Origin: Blastococcus sp. CCUG 61487
GTDB taxonomy: Bacteria; Actinomycetota; Actinomycetes; Mycobacteriales; Geodermatophilaceae
Direction: 5' to 3'
NCBI RefSeq assembly: GCF_005222955.1
Contig: NZ_LWUA01000023.1
Coordinates: forward strand, 1,039-33,818
DNA: 32,780 bases
The translations under genes were made by a program, and so were the position numbers. The stretch's first letter is position 1. The number at the start of each line of letters is the position of its first letter. Of the stretch, positions 1 through 12,864 are shown in pieces. A model generated the notes under the pieces. It was not told where the DNA came from. It saw only the letters and a program-made list of their open reading frames with translations, and ran no database searches.

Positions 1-24
1 GGGCCACAAGCACGCTTTCGGCCC

Positions 25-840
25 CTAGACGCCGGAGGGCACCCGCAGGTCGACCACCAGGGGGAGGTGGTCCGACGCGCCGGCCGCGTCGAGCACCCGC
101 GCGCTCGCCACGGTCACCCCGGCCGAGACCCACGCCTGGTCGATGCGGCGGTGCGGCCCGCGCGCCGGGTGGGTGTGCCCCTCGTTGCGCTGCCAGAAGC
201 GCCAGCCCGCCTGGTCCCCGCGGTCCTCGGCGAGCTCCCACGCGTCGGTGAACCGCGCGCGCAGGGGGTCGAGCTCCGGCGCGTCCGGCCGGGCGTTTAA
301 GTCACCCACCAGGACGCCGGCCGCCATGCCCTCGGTGTGCAGGGCGGTCAGCGCCGCCACCTGGGCCCGCCGCTCGTCGGCCGACCGGGTGGTGAGGTGC
401 GTGGCGGTGACCCACAGCGTGCCGCCGTCGAGCTCGAGCATGGTCCGCAGTGCGCTGCGCGGCTCGCCGGTGCCGGGCAGCCGGTGGACGTCGCTGACCA
501 GGATCGGCAGCCGGGAGAGCAGCGCGTTGCCGTACTGCCGCCGGTCGCGGTCGCCCGGATGCGGCTGGTCGATCGCCGGACCCCAGGCCAGCTGCATGTC
601 CAGTGCCCGCGACAGCAGCAGCGCCTGGTCGACGTCCTCGCTGCGCTCGCCGAAGTACCTGTCCACCTCCTGCAGGCAGATGACGTCGGCGTCCGCCGCG
701 GCCAGCACCTTCGCCAGCCGCGGCAGGTCGTGCCGGCTGTCCTCGCCGACCCCGTGGTGGGTGTTGAGGCTGGCCAGCCGGACCGGGATCGGCGGCTGGT
801 CGGGGCCCGGGGCGGGCCGTGCTCCGTGCGCACCGGTCAT
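25..840 (-). CDS. Endonuclease/exonuclease/phosphatase family protein
   Basis: This 271-residue protein belongs to the Mg-dependent endonuclease/exonuclease/phosphatase (DNase I-like) fold. Visible family motifs are SLNTHHGVG near the N terminus, ICLQEVD (catalytic Glu), the internal YGNALLSR segment, LVGDLNARPD (Asp and Asn of the active site) and the C-terminal SDHLPLVVDL (Asp-His). The open frame continues further upstream, but the ATG at 840 gives a protein that begins shortly before the first motif; the upstream part overlaps the phosphatase gene. It lies 13 bp after that gene and is probably co-transcribed with it. No signal peptide is evident. The substrate (nucleic acid, phospholipid or sugar phosphate) cannot be told from sequence. 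Confidence 0.88.
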   Translation of the reverse strand: MTGAHGARPAPGPDQPPIPVRLASLNTHHGVGEDSRHDLPRLAKVLAAADADVICLQEVDRYFGERSEDVDQALLLSRALDMQLAWGPAIDQPHPGDRDRRQYGNALLSRLPILVSDVHRLPGTGEPRSALRTMLELDGGTLWVTATHLTTRSADERRAQVAALTALHTEGMAAGVLVGDLNARPDAPELDPLRARFTDAWELAEDRGDQAGWRFWQRNEGHTHPARGPHRRIDQAWVSAGVTVASARVLDAAGASDHLPLVVDLRVPSGV

Positions 841-853
841 GGCGTCCAGCCTG

Positions 854-2512
854 TCACCGCTGGGACAGGGGGCTGTCGAGCACCTGCCGCAGGGTGTCGT
901 CGCCGTTCTCGGCCACCGACAGCAGGAAGCGTGCCCCCCGGCCGTCCAGCACCAGCTCGCCGATCTGGTTGCCGAAGAACGGGCCGGCCTGCTTCTCCCA
1001 CTCCAGCCGGGTGGGCTCCGCCTTGGCCAGCCGCGCCAGGAGCTCGGTGAACCGGCGGGCCGCCCGGCTCCAGCCGAGTTTGAAGCCCAGCCGGATGGGG
1101 TGCGGCGCCTGGTTGTGCAGCGGGGAGACGGTGAGCTGGTGGACCCGGCTCTCGAGCCCGCCGGGGCGCACCAGTTCGGCGGCGTAGGCGTGGTGGACGT
1201 CGCCGGACAGGACCAGCGCGGTGGCCGGGGCGCGGCCGTGCTCGCCACGGGCGACGGCGGTGAGCGCCGCGCCCAGCCGTTCGAAGCTGTGCCCGAACGC
1301 CGCCCAGTGCTCGAGGTCGACGGCCTGCCGGATGCGCTCGGCCAGCCGCCCCCGCCAGCGGCCGTGGTGGCGCACGTTGAGCGTCTCGTTCCAGCGCTCG
1401 AGCTCGTGGATGGCGTGCGGTAGCAGCCAGGGCAGCGACGTGCCGACGATCAGGTGCTCCACGCCCTCGTCCACCGCGCGCCGCATCGCGGCCTCGACCC
1501 AGTCGAACTCCTCCTCGTCGAGCATCCGGCGGTGCTGCTCCTCGAGGACGCGGCCGGCCCGGCTGTCGACCATGATCAGCCGCGCCTCGCCCCAGTGGCG
1601 GACGAAGCTCCACCTGAACGTCGCCGGCTCGGCGTCGGCGAGCTCGGCCATCTCGCGCAGCATCGGCCCGGCATCCGCCGCGGGGTCCGCCGCGCTCATG
1701 CGCTGGATGGCTCGCCACGGCTCGTTCTCCGCCAGCTCCTGGGGGCTGAGGTTGCCCAGGTGCTGGTAGACCCAGTAGCTGACCAGCCCGCCGATGATCC
1801 GCCCCTGCCACCAGGGCTCCCGCGCCATGGTGGCCCGCCAGGCGGCCGAGGTGTTCCAGTCGTCGATCATCTCGTGGTCGTCGAAGATCATCGACGACGG
1901 GATCGTCGAGAGCAGCCAGCGGACCTGCGGGTCGCGCCAGGACTCGTGGTACAGCCGGGTGTACTCCTCGAAGTCCACGACCTGGTCGTCCGGCCGGTGC
2001 CCCGCGCGGCGGTGCAGCCGCGACTTCGTGTGCTCCGACAGCTCGTCGGCGTAGACCTGGTCGCCCAGCAGCACCAGCGCATCGGGCCAGCGGTCCTCGG
2101 GCAGCGCGGCGAGCTGCTGGGCGTAGAGGTCCAGGGCGTCGGGCGGGATGCCCTCGTCTTCCTCGACTGTGCGCGGGCTGGCGTAGCGGCAGGAGCCGAA
2201 GGCGAGCCGGAACGGGCCGGGGCGGCCCGGCGTCCGGATGCGGCTGGGCGGGAAGCCGGAGTTCTCCGGCGGCCACACCCGGCCGCCGTCCAGGTGGACC
2301 TCGTAGGGCGTCGTGCTGCCGGGCTCCAGGCCCTCGACGACGACCAGGGCGTAGTGGTGGCCGGCCACGGAGAACGTCCGCGCCCGCCGGCCCAGGACCG
2401 TCACCTCGCACGGCCGGTCGGTCTCGACCCAGATCGTCGCCGAGACGGGGTCCACGTGTCGCAGCAGCGGGCCGACCAGGAGTGCCGGTGCGGTCGTCTC
2501 GGCGGGGTCCAT
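854..2512 (-). CDS. PhoD-like alkaline phosphatase D family protein
   Basis: This is a 552-residue metallophosphoesterase of the PhoD type. The N terminus has a fibronectin-like PhoD_N segment (LLRHVDPVSATIWVETD), followed by the metallophosphatase core: LAFGSCRY, ALVLLGDQVYADEL, SMIFDDHEMIDDWN, LIMVDSR and LVLSGDVHHAYAAEL. These contain the Asp, Asn and His metal ligands. Unlike secreted Tat-dependent PhoD, no twin-arginine signal peptide is visible, so a cytoplasmic enzyme is likely. The ATG at 2512 is chosen because the upstream frame runs into the divergent ftsY gene. A CAGGCT hexamer 6 bp before the ATG could be a -10 element giving a leaderless mRNA. It heads a two-gene minus-strand unit. 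The substrate is not determined. Confidence 0.9.
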   Translation of the reverse strand: MDPAETTAPALLVGPLLRHVDPVSATIWVETDRPCEVTVLGRRARTFSVAGHHYALVVVEGLEPGSTTPYEVHLDGGRVWPPENSGFPPSRIRTPGRPGPFRLAFGSCRYASPRTVEEDEGIPPDALDLYAQQLAALPEDRWPDALVLLGDQVYADELSEHTKSRLHRRAGHRPDDQVVDFEEYTRLYHESWRDPQVRWLLSTIPSSMIFDDHEMIDDWNTSAAWRATMAREPWWQGRIIGGLVSYWVYQHLGNLSPQELAENEPWRAIQRMSAADPAADAGPMLREMAELADAEPATFRWSFVRHWGEARLIMVDSRAGRVLEEQHRRMLDEEEFDWVEAAMRRAVDEGVEHLIVGTSLPWLLPHAIHELERWNETLNVRHHGRWRGRLAERIRQAVDLEHWAAFGHSFERLGAALTAVARGEHGRAPATALVLSGDVHHAYAAELVRPGGLESRVHQLTVSPLHNQAPHPIRLGFKLGWSRAARRFTELLARLAKAEPTRLEWEKQAGPFFGNQIGELVLDGRGARFLLSVAENGDDTLRQVLDSPLSQR

Positions 2513-2566
2513 GGGTGCAGCCTGGCCTACCCACCTGTGAGCGCGGTCCCTGGGAGACTCGCGGGC

Positions 2567-3760
2567 ATGGAATTCGTGCTGATCGCGATCGCGATCCTCG
2601 TCGTCGCGCTCGTCGCCGGGGTCGGCCTGCTCGTCGGCCGGGGACGACGGACCACCCGCCTCGACGACGACGCCGCCACCGGCACGACGCTCACCCGGCC
2701 CCGGCCGCCGCAGGCCCCGCCGGCGCCGACCGCACCGCCGGCCGACCAGCCCGACGCGGTGGTGGCCGATGCGCCGCCCTCGGTGGAGCTGCCGCCGGCC
2801 GAGCCGGAACCGGGGCTGGTCTTCGAGACGCCGCCCCCGTCGGCCGGCCGTCTCGTGCGGCTGCGCTCCCGGCTGGCGCGCTCGCAGTCCTCGCTCGGCC
2901 GCGGCCTGCTCACGGTGCTCGCGCGGGAGAAGCTGACCGAGGACGACTGGGAGGAGATCGAGGAGACCCTGCTGGCCGCCGACGTGGGCATCGCCGCCAC
3001 CACCCAGATCGTGGAGCGGCTGCGCACCCAGTCGATGGTGCTGGCGACCGCCTCGGGGACGGAGCTGCGCGAGCTGCTCGTGGACCAGCTGACCGCCGTC
3101 CTGGGGCCGGACCTGGACCGCACCCTGGGCACCGACCGGCGCGAGGGCCGACCCGGTGTGGTGCTCGTCGTCGGCGTCAACGGCGCGGGCAAGACGACGA
3201 CCGTCGGCAAGCTCGCCCGGGTGCTGGTGGGCGACGGCAAGAGCGTGGTGCTGGGGGCGGCCGACACGTTCCGCGCCGCCGCCGCCGACCAGCTGGAGAC
3301 GTGGGGTGAGCGGGTCGGCGTCCTGACGGTGCGCGGCAAGGAGGGCGGCGACCCGGCGTCGGTGGCCTTCGAGGCGGTGCGCACCGGCATGGAGGGCGAG
3401 GTCGACACCGTCGTCGTCGACACCGCCGGCCGGCTGCACACCAAGGCGGGGCTCATGGACGAGCTGGGCAAGGTCAAGCGGGTCGTGGAGAAGCAGGCGC
3501 CGGTCACCGAGGTGCTGCTCGTGCTCGACGCGACGACGGGGCAGAACGGTGTCGTCCAGGCGCGCGTGTTCACCGAGGCGGTGACCGTCACCGGGGTGGT
3601 GCTGACCAAGCTCGACGGCACCGCGAAGGGCGGCATCGTCGTGCGCGTGCAGCAGGAGCTCGGCATCCCGGTGAAGCTGATCGGGCTCGGCGAGGGGGCC
3701 GACGACCTCGCCCCGTTCGAGCCGCGCGCCTTCGCCGAGGGACTGGTCGGCGACGCCTGA
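2567..3760 (+). CDS. ftsY: Signal recognition particle receptor FtsY
   Basis: FtsY is the membrane receptor GTPase that docks the Ffh-ribosome complex at the translocon. This 397-residue form begins with a hydrophobic anchor (residues 2-23), typical of actinobacterial FtsY, then a Pro/Ala-rich acidic linker to about residue 95, an N domain, and the SRP-type G domain from about 195. Visible G-domain motifs are GVNGAGKTTT (P-loop, about 203-212), DTFRAAAADQLE, VDTAGRLHT and LTKLDGTAKGG. The ATG at 2567 starts exactly at the hydrophobic anchor. A GAGACT hexamer 7 bp upstream suggests a leaderless transcript. It is divergent from the phosphatase pair; ffh, its partner, is 4.5 kb downstream. Confidence 0.96.
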   Translation: MEFVLIAIAILVVALVAGVGLLVGRGRRTTRLDDDAATGTTLTRPRPPQAPPAPTAPPADQPDAVVADAPPSVELPPAEPEPGLVFETPPPSAGRLVRLRSRLARSQSSLGRGLLTVLAREKLTEDDWEEIEETLLAADVGIAATTQIVERLRTQSMVLATASGTELRELLVDQLTAVLGPDLDRTLGTDRREGRPGVVLVVGVNGAGKTTTVGKLARVLVGDGKSVVLGAADTFRAAAADQLETWGERVGVLTVRGKEGGDPASVAFEAVRTGMEGEVDTVVVDTAGRLHTKAGLMDELGKVKRVVEKQAPVTEVLLVLDATTGQNGVVQARVFTEAVTVTGVVLTKLDGTAKGGIVVRVQQELGIPVKLIGLGEGADDLAPFEPRAFAEGLVGDA

Positions 3761-3804
3761 CCCGCAACACGGCGGAAACACGGGGGCGGGTGGGGCGGCG
3801 CGAA

Positions 3805-3820
3805 TTCACCATCGCGAAAC
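3805..3820 (+). promoter_or_regulatory. Candidate GlnR-type half-site pair upstream of amt
   Basis: The sequence TTCAC-N6-GAAAC fits the a-site/b-site layout of actinobacterial GlnR boxes (GTnAC-N6-GAAAC). Two more GAAAC cores lie nearby, at 3775-3779 and 3839-3843. The downstream one is 23 bp from the first, one base off the 22-bp repeat expected for a double box. It lies between ftsY and amt, where GlnR control of an ammonium transporter operon would be expected. The match is partial, so this is a suggestion only. Confidence 0.35.
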
Positions 3821-3940
3821 GTCGCCGCGCCACCTGGGGAAACACGGCGCCGACACGGTGATCGCGACGTCGCAGCTCACCCGAGCGCGGCGGAGCCCAC
3901 CGATCCGGCCCCCGTGCCGACGACCCCCCGGGAGGTTGCC

Positions 3941-7990
<4,050 letters not shown>

Positions 7991-8061
7991 ACCTGTCGGT
8001 GCCTCGTGCGACGGTCGGGACCGAGCGGGACGGAACGGTCCCACCGGGGGAAGGACGAGGC

Positions 8062-8253
8062 GTGGACAGCCAGCTCTGGCACTGCTCCGACTGCGGGGAC
8101 GAGCGCGCGTTCGTGCAGCCGGAGTGCAGCGACGACCACACCGGCGACGGCGGATCCTGCCCGGAGTGGGCCTGCGTCGACTGCGGCGCCGCCCTGGTCT
8201 CCGGCGTCCTGGTCGTCGCCGCCGAGGAATCGGGGCTGCGGCGCGCCGCGTAG
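8062..8253 (+). CDS. Small cysteine-rich zinc-ribbon-like protein
   Basis: This 63-residue hypothetical protein has two cysteine pairs, HCSDCGDE at the N terminus and CVDCGAAL near the middle, plus two more cysteines between them. This pattern suggests a zinc ribbon. The GTG at 8062 is preceded by a purine-rich GGGGGAAGGACGAGG stretch as ribosome binding site. An alternative in-frame GTG at 7987 overlaps the glnD stop but would add 25 residues of unconvincing sequence. It lies between glnD and ffh and is probably expressed with glnD. I do not recognise a characterised homologue, and its function is unknown. Confidence 0.7.
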   Translation: MDSQLWHCSDCGDERAFVQPECSDDHTGDGGSCPEWACVDCGAALVSGVLVVAAEESGLRRAA

Positions 8254-8261
8254 GCCGCCGA

Positions 8262-8267
8262 TACCCT
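8262..8267 (+). promoter_or_regulatory. Candidate -10 element of ffh
   Basis: TACCCT (context CGATACCCTCGG) fits the actinobacterial TAnnnT -10 pattern and would give a leader of about 45 nt before the ffh GTG. No clear -35 is seen. Confidence 0.3.
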
Positions 8268-8319
8268 CGGGGGCGGACGGCGCGACGTGTCTCGCGCCCG
8301 TGACTGCTGAGGACGTGCT

Positions 8320-9885
8320 GTGTTCGAGACCCTCTCCGACCGCCTGGACAAGGTCTTCACCGGCCTGCGGGGCAAGGGCCGGCTGACCGACGCCGACATC
8401 GACGCCACCGCGCGCGAGATCCGGATCGCGCTGCTGGAGGCCGACGTCGCGCTGCCGGTGGTGCGGGAGTTCATCGCCCGCGTGAAGGAGCGCGCCCGCG
8501 GCGCCGACGTCTCGCAGGCGCTCAACCCGGCGCAGCAGGTCATCAAGATCGTCAACGAGGAGCTCATCGAGATCCTCGGGGGCGAGACCCGCCGCATCCG
8601 GCTGGCCAAGCAGTCCCCGACGGTGATCATGCTGGCCGGTCTGCAGGGTGCCGGTAAGACGACGCTGGCCGGCAAGCTCGGCCGCTGGCTCAAGGGGCAG
8701 GGCCACACGCCGCTGCTGGTGGCGGCCGACCTGCAGCGCCCGAACGCGGTCAACCAGCTGTCGGTCGTCGCCGGCCAGGCCGGGGTGGACGTTTTCGCGC
8801 CGGAGCCCGGCAACGGCGTCGGCGACCCGGTGCAGGTCGCCCGCGACTCGATCGACCACGCCCGGCGCACCATGCACGACGTCGTCGTCGTCGACACCGC
8901 CGGGCGGCTCGGCATCGACGCCGAGCTGATGCAGCAGGCCGCGGACATCCGCGACGCCGTCCAGCCGGACGAGACGCTGTTCGTCGTCGACGCGATGATC
9001 GGTCAGGACGCCGTCACCACCGCGCAGGCCTTCCAGGACGGCGTCGGCTTCTCCGGCGTCGTCCTGACCAAGCTCGACGGCGACGCCCGCGGTGGTGCCG
9101 CGCTCTCGGTGCGGCACGTGACCGGTCAGCCGATCATGTTCGCCTCGACCGGCGAGAAGCTCACCGACTTCGACGTCTTCCACCCCGAGCGCATGGCCTC
9201 GCGCATCCTCGGCATGGGTGACGTGCTCACCCTCATCGAGCAGGCCGAGAAGACCTTCGACGCCGACCAGGCCGAGAAGATGGCCGGCAAGCTCATGTCG
9301 CGGGAGGGCTTCACGCTCGAGGACTTCCTCGAGCAGATGATGGCGATCCGCAAGATGGGCCCGATCGGCAACCTTCTCGGCCTGCTCCCCGGCGCCGGCC
9401 AGATGAAGGAGCAGCTCAAGCAGATCGACGACCGCGACCTGGACCGGACCGCGGCGATCATCAGGTCGATGACCCCGCAGGAGCGGGTCAACTCCAAGAT
9501 CATCAACGCCTCGCGGCGGGTGCGCATCGCCAACGGCTCCGGCGTCAGCGTCACCGACGTCAACCACCTGCTGGAGCGGTTCGCCCAGGCCCAGAAGATG
9601 ATGGGCCAGATGGCCGGCAGCATGGGTCTGCCCGGCATGGGGCCGATGTCGAAGAAGGCCCGCGGGCGGCAGATGCAGGCCCAGTCCAAGAAGGGCAAGG
9701 GGAAGAAGGGCAAGGGGAAGGGCGGGCCGTCGCGCCGTCCCGTCGGTGCCCCCGGGCTGCCCCCGGGCGCGGGCAACCCCTTCGGCGGGCTGCCGGGTGG
9801 CATGCCGAACCTGCCGCCGGGTCAGGGGCTCCCGGACCTCACCAAGCTGAACTTCGACCAGTTCAAGGACGGCGACGGCCGGTGA
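8320..9885 (+). CDS. ffh: Signal recognition particle protein Ffh
   Basis: Ffh is the SRP54 GTPase that binds 4.5S RNA and signal sequences and interacts with FtsY. The 521-residue protein has an N domain (1 to about 95), a G domain with AGLQGAGKTT (about 106-115), VVDTAGRLG and LTKLDGDARGG, and a methionine-rich M domain from about residue 330 (LEQMMAIRKMGPIGNLLGLLPG). After the M domain there is a long basic Lys/Gly run and a Gly/Pro-rich tail ending in LTKLNFDQFKDGDGR, longer than in E. coli Ffh. The GTG at 8320 fits the standard Ffh start (MFETLSDRL). The stop overlaps the next gene (GTGA). The SRP RNA gene was not found in this window. Confidence 0.97.
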   Translation: MFETLSDRLDKVFTGLRGKGRLTDADIDATAREIRIALLEADVALPVVREFIARVKERARGADVSQALNPAQQVIKIVNEELIEILGGETRRIRLAKQSPTVIMLAGLQGAGKTTLAGKLGRWLKGQGHTPLLVAADLQRPNAVNQLSVVAGQAGVDVFAPEPGNGVGDPVQVARDSIDHARRTMHDVVVVDTAGRLGIDAELMQQAADIRDAVQPDETLFVVDAMIGQDAVTTAQAFQDGVGFSGVVLTKLDGDARGGAALSVRHVTGQPIMFASTGEKLTDFDVFHPERMASRILGMGDVLTLIEQAEKTFDADQAEKMAGKLMSREGFTLEDFLEQMMAIRKMGPIGNLLGLLPGAGQMKEQLKQIDDRDLDRTAAIIRSMTPQERVNSKIINASRRVRIANGSGVSVTDVNHLLERFAQAQKMMGQMAGSMGLPGMGPMSKKARGRQMQAQSKKGKGKKGKGKGGPSRRPVGAPGLPPGAGNPFGGLPGGMPNLPPGQGLPDLTKLNFDQFKDGDGR

Positions 9886-10973
9886 GCCGGCCGCTGCCGC
9901 CGCTGCACCTGTCCGGTGTGGTGCTGCCCGAGGGCGAGCACCGCGACGTCTGGGTGCGCGACGGCCGCTTCACCTTCGAGCCGGTGCCGGGCGCGGAGAC
10001 GGTCAGCCGCGGTGGCTGGCTGATCCCCGGCCTGGTCGACGCGCACTGCCACGTCGGCATCGCCCGCGGCGGCGGCCACGTCGACGACCTCGCGCACGCC
10101 CGCGAGCAGGCGCTGGTCGAGCGGGAGGCCGGGGTGCTGGCGCTGCGCGACTGCGGGTCGCCGGTCGACACGCGGGCGCTGGACGACGACCCGGAGCTGC
10201 CGACGATCATCCGCGCCGGCCGGCACATCGCCCGCACCCGCCGCTACATCCGCGGCCTGGGCATCGAGATCGAACCCGAGGACCTCGTCGAGCAGGTGCG
10301 GGTGCAGGCCCGGCGCGGTGACGGCTGGGTGAAGCTGGTGGGGGACTGGATCGACAGGTCGGTCGGCGACCTCGCCCCCGAGTGGCCCGCCGAGACCGTG
10401 ACCGCGGCGATCGCGGCGGCGCACGCCGAAGGGGTGCGGGTCACCGCGCACACCTTCGGCACCGATGCGCTGCCCGCGCTGATCGCGGCCGGCATCGACT
10501 GCATCGAGCACGGCACCGGGCTCACCGAGGAGCTGATCGGCGAGATGGCCGCCCGTGGCACCGCCGTCGTCCCCACGCTGGTGAACGTGGAGAACTTCCC
10601 CGGCTTCGCCGCGGAGGGCGAGGAGAAGTTCCCGTCCTACGCCTCGACGATGCGGCGGCTGTACGCGAACTCGGGCGCGGTCGTCCGGGCCGCCTTCGAG
10701 GCGGGCGTGCCGGTGTTCGCGGGCACGGACGCCGGCGGCGGCATCGAGCACGGCGTCATCGCCGACGAGATCCGGGCGCTCTGCCAGGCCGGCATCCCCG
10801 CCGAGGCGGCGCTGGCGGCGGGGTCGTGGAAGGCGCGCGAGTGGCTCGGACTGCGCGGCATCGAGGAGGGCGCGGTGGCCGACGTCGTGGTCTACGACGC
10901 CGACCCGCGGGCCGACCTCGACACGCTGCAGTCACCGCGCCGCACGCTGCTCCGCGGCCGCGTCGTCGCCTGA
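9882..10973 (+). CDS. Amidohydrolase family protein
   Basis: This 363-residue protein is a metal-dependent hydrolase of the amidohydrolase superfamily. It shows the HxH metal site in GLVDAHCHVG (His55, His57), further ligands in VTAHTFG and CIEHGTGL, the final Asp in FAGTDAGGG, and a C-terminal small beta domain (EGAVADVVVYDADPR) typical of imidazolonepropionase- and prolidase-like members. GDGWVKLVGDW may hold the bridging lysine. The GTG overlaps the ffh stop by 4 bp, indicating co-translation with ffh. A related gene follows ffh in mycobacteria (the Rv2915c position), so this is conserved synteny, not an insertion. The substrate is unknown. Confidence 0.88.
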   Translation: MSRPLPPLHLSGVVLPEGEHRDVWVRDGRFTFEPVPGAETVSRGGWLIPGLVDAHCHVGIARGGGHVDDLAHAREQALVEREAGVLALRDCGSPVDTRALDDDPELPTIIRAGRHIARTRRYIRGLGIEIEPEDLVEQVRVQARRGDGWVKLVGDWIDRSVGDLAPEWPAETVTAAIAAAHAEGVRVTAHTFGTDALPALIAAGIDCIEHGTGLTEELIGEMAARGTAVVPTLVNVENFPGFAAEGEEKFPSYASTMRRLYANSGAVVRAAFEAGVPVFAGTDAGGGIEHGVIADEIRALCQAGIPAEAALAAGSWKAREWLGLRGIEEGAVADVVVYDADPRADLDTLQSPRRTLLRGRVVA

Positions 10974-10979
10974 CTCGCC

Positions 10980-11059
10980 GATGATCAGGTTCCCTGATCA
11001 TCCGGCATCCTCCCTCACGGTCGACCGCGAGGGAGGACGCGGAACCGCGAGGTAGGACG
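10980..11059 (+). repeat. Structured repeat element, copy 1 (after the amidohydrolase gene)
   Basis: Seven bases after the amidohydrolase stop there is a perfect hairpin (arms 10980-10989 and 10993-11002, loop TTC) built on GATCAGG/CCTGATC. A second strong hairpin follows: CCTCCCTC at 11009-11016 pairs with GAGGGAGG at 11029-11036, and CGG/CCG pair inside around TCGA. A third segment, GAGGTAGGACG, begins exactly 20 bp after GAGGGAGGACG. Copy 2 at 12865-12946 has the same parts at identical spacing. It may act as a terminator or as a structured leader of proS. Confidence 0.8.
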
Positions 11060-11098
11060 GGGCGCGGGGCGCGTCGCCGCGCAGGTCGCGCGGCCTGG

Positions 11099-11104
11099 GA
11101 GACT
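11099..11104 (+). promoter_or_regulatory. Candidate -10 element of proS (leaderless)
   Basis: GAGACT within CCTGGGAGACTC lies 6 bp before the proS GTG. The same 12-base string occurs before ftsY with a 7-bp gap to the ATG, suggesting that both are transcribed from the start codon itself. Confidence 0.35.
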
Positions 11105-11110
11105 CCTGCC

Positions 11111-12859
11111 GTGCTCCTTCGGATGTCGACCCTGTTCCTGCGGACCCTGCGCGACGACCCGGCCGACGCCGAGGTCGCCAGCCACCGCCTGCTCGCGCGT
11201 GGCGGGTACATCCGCCGCGCCGCGCCCGGCGGGTTCACCTGGTTGCCGCTGGGCTACCGGGTGTTCCGCAACGTGGAACGCGTCATCCGCGAGGAGATGG
11301 ACGCGATGGGCGCGCAGGAGGTGCACTTCCCGGCGCTGCTGCCCCGCGAGCCCTACGAGGCGACCAACCGCTGGACCGAGTACGGCCCCAACCTGTTCCG
11401 TCTGCAGGACCGCCGCGGCAACGACTTCCTGCTCGGCCCCACCCACGAGGAGATGTTCACGCTCCTGGTGAAGGACCTCTACGGCTCGTACAAGGACCTG
11501 CCGGTCGTGCTCTACCAGATCCAGACCAAGTACCGGGACGAGGCGCGGCCCCGGGCCGGCCTGTTCCGCGGCCGCGAGTTCACGATGAAGGACAGCTACT
11601 CCTTCGACGTCGACGACGCCGGGCTGGACGCCAGCTACGACCTGCACCGTGCCGCCTACGTCAGGATCTTCGACCGGCTCGGCCTGGACTACGTGATCGT
11701 CTCGGCGATGTCCGGCGCGATGGGCGGCTCCAAGAGCGAGGAGTTCCTCCACCCGACGGCGATCGGCGAGGACACCTTCGTCCGCTCGCCCGGCGGTTAC
11801 GCGGCCAACGTCGAGGCGGTCACCACCGTCGTCCCCGAGGCGGTTCCGTTCGACGGGCTGCCCGAGGCGCACGTCGAGGACACCCCCGACACCCCCACGA
11901 TCGAGACGCTGGTGGCGGTCGCCCAGCAGCTGTTCCCGGAGGCCGGCTACACCGCCGCCTCGACGCTGAAGAACGTCGTCGTCGGCCTCGTGCACCCCGA
12001 CGGCACCCGCGAGCCCCTGGTCATCGGCGTGCCGGGGGACCGCGAGGTGGACGCCAAGCGGCTCGAGGCCCAGGTCGCCCCCGCCGAGGTCGAGCCGTTC
12101 ACCGACTTCGCCGGCCACCCCGCGCTGGTGAAGGGCTACATCGGGCCGCAGGTCCTGGGCACGGAGAGCGAGTCGACGATCCGCTACCTGGTCGATCCGC
12201 GGGTGGTCCCCGGCACCCGGTGGATCACCGGGGCCAACGAGCCCGGCAAGCACGTGTTCGACCTCGTGGCCGGCCGGGACTTCACCTGGGACGGCCTCAT
12301 CGAGGCCGCCGAGGTGCTGCCAGGCGACCCTGCACCCGACGGCTCGGGGCCGCTCGAGCTCGCCCGCGGCGTCGAGATGGGCCACATCTTCCAGCTCGGC
12401 CGCAAGTACGCCGAGGCGCTCGACCTCAAGGTGCTCGACGAGAACGGCAAGCTGGTCACGGTGACCATGGGCTCCTACGGTATCGGCGTCTCCCGCGCCG
12501 TCGCGGCGATCGCGGAGTCCACGCACGACGAGCTCGGGCTGGTCTGGCCGCGCGAGGTGGCGCCCGCCGACGTCCACCTGGTCGCCACGGGCAAGGACGC
12601 CGCCGTCTTCGAGACCGCCGAGGCGCTCGCCGCCGAGCTGGTCGCGGCCGGGCTCACCGTGCTCTACGACGATCGCCCGAAGGTCAGCCCCGGGGTGAAG
12701 TTCAAGGACGCCGAGCTGCTCGGCATGCCGACGATCGTCACCGTGGGCCGTGGGCTGGCCGAGGGCGTGCTGGAGCTGCGCGACCGGAAGAGCGGCGAGC
12801 GCGAGGACATCCCCGTCGACGGCGCGGCCGAGCGCGTGCTGGCCGCCGTCCGCGGCTGA
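11111..12859 (+). CDS. proS: Prolyl-tRNA synthetase
   Basis: This 582-residue class II aminoacyl-tRNA synthetase charges tRNA-Pro. It is of the bacterial (prokaryotic, ProS type 1) form with the editing insertion domain between motifs 2 and 3. Visible parts are motif 1 around [31 protein letters not shown], motif 2 around [22 protein letters not shown], the insertion domain from about residue 220 to 400, motif 3 in [16 protein letters not shown], and a C-terminal anticodon-binding domain. The GTG at 11111 is favoured over ATG 11123 because family members carry these extra residues ([21 protein letters not shown]). The gene stands alone between two copies of a structured repeat. Confidence 0.97.
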   Translation: MLLRMSTLFLRTLRDDPADAEVASHRLLARGGYIRRAAPGGFTWLPLGYRVFRNVERVIREEMDAMGAQEVHFPALLPREPYEATNRWTEYGPNLFRLQDRRGNDFLLGPTHEEMFTLLVKDLYGSYKDLPVVLYQIQTKYRDEARPRAGLFRGREFTMKDSYSFDVDDAGLDASYDLHRAAYVRIFDRLGLDYVIVSAMSGAMGGSKSEEFLHPTAIGEDTFVRSPGGYAANVEAVTTVVPEAVPFDGLPEAHVEDTPDTPTIETLVAVAQQLFPEAGYTAASTLKNVVVGLVHPDGTREPLVIGVPGDREVDAKRLEAQVAPAEVEPFTDFAGHPALVKGYIGPQVLGTESESTIRYLVDPRVVPGTRWITGANEPGKHVFDLVAGRDFTWDGLIEAAEVLPGDPAPDGSGPLELARGVEMGHIFQLGRKYAEALDLKVLDENGKLVTVTMGSYGIGVSRAVAAIAESTHDELGLVWPREVAPADVHLVATGKDAAVFETAEALAAELVAAGLTVLYDDRPKVSPGVKFKDAELLGMPTIVTVGRGLAEGVLELRDRKSGEREDIPVDGAAERVLAAVRG

Positions 12860-12864
12860 CCGGG

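Noticed and set aside
841..1248. Upstream extension of the endonuclease/exonuclease/phosphatase frame
   Set aside because: It overlaps the coding part of the PhoD-like gene in another frame and adds Arg/Ser/Pro-rich sequence. ATG 840 begins the family-like protein.
2527..3666. 379-residue minus-strand frame over ftsY
   Set aside because: It is Ser/Thr-rich shadow coding opposite a clear FtsY G domain.
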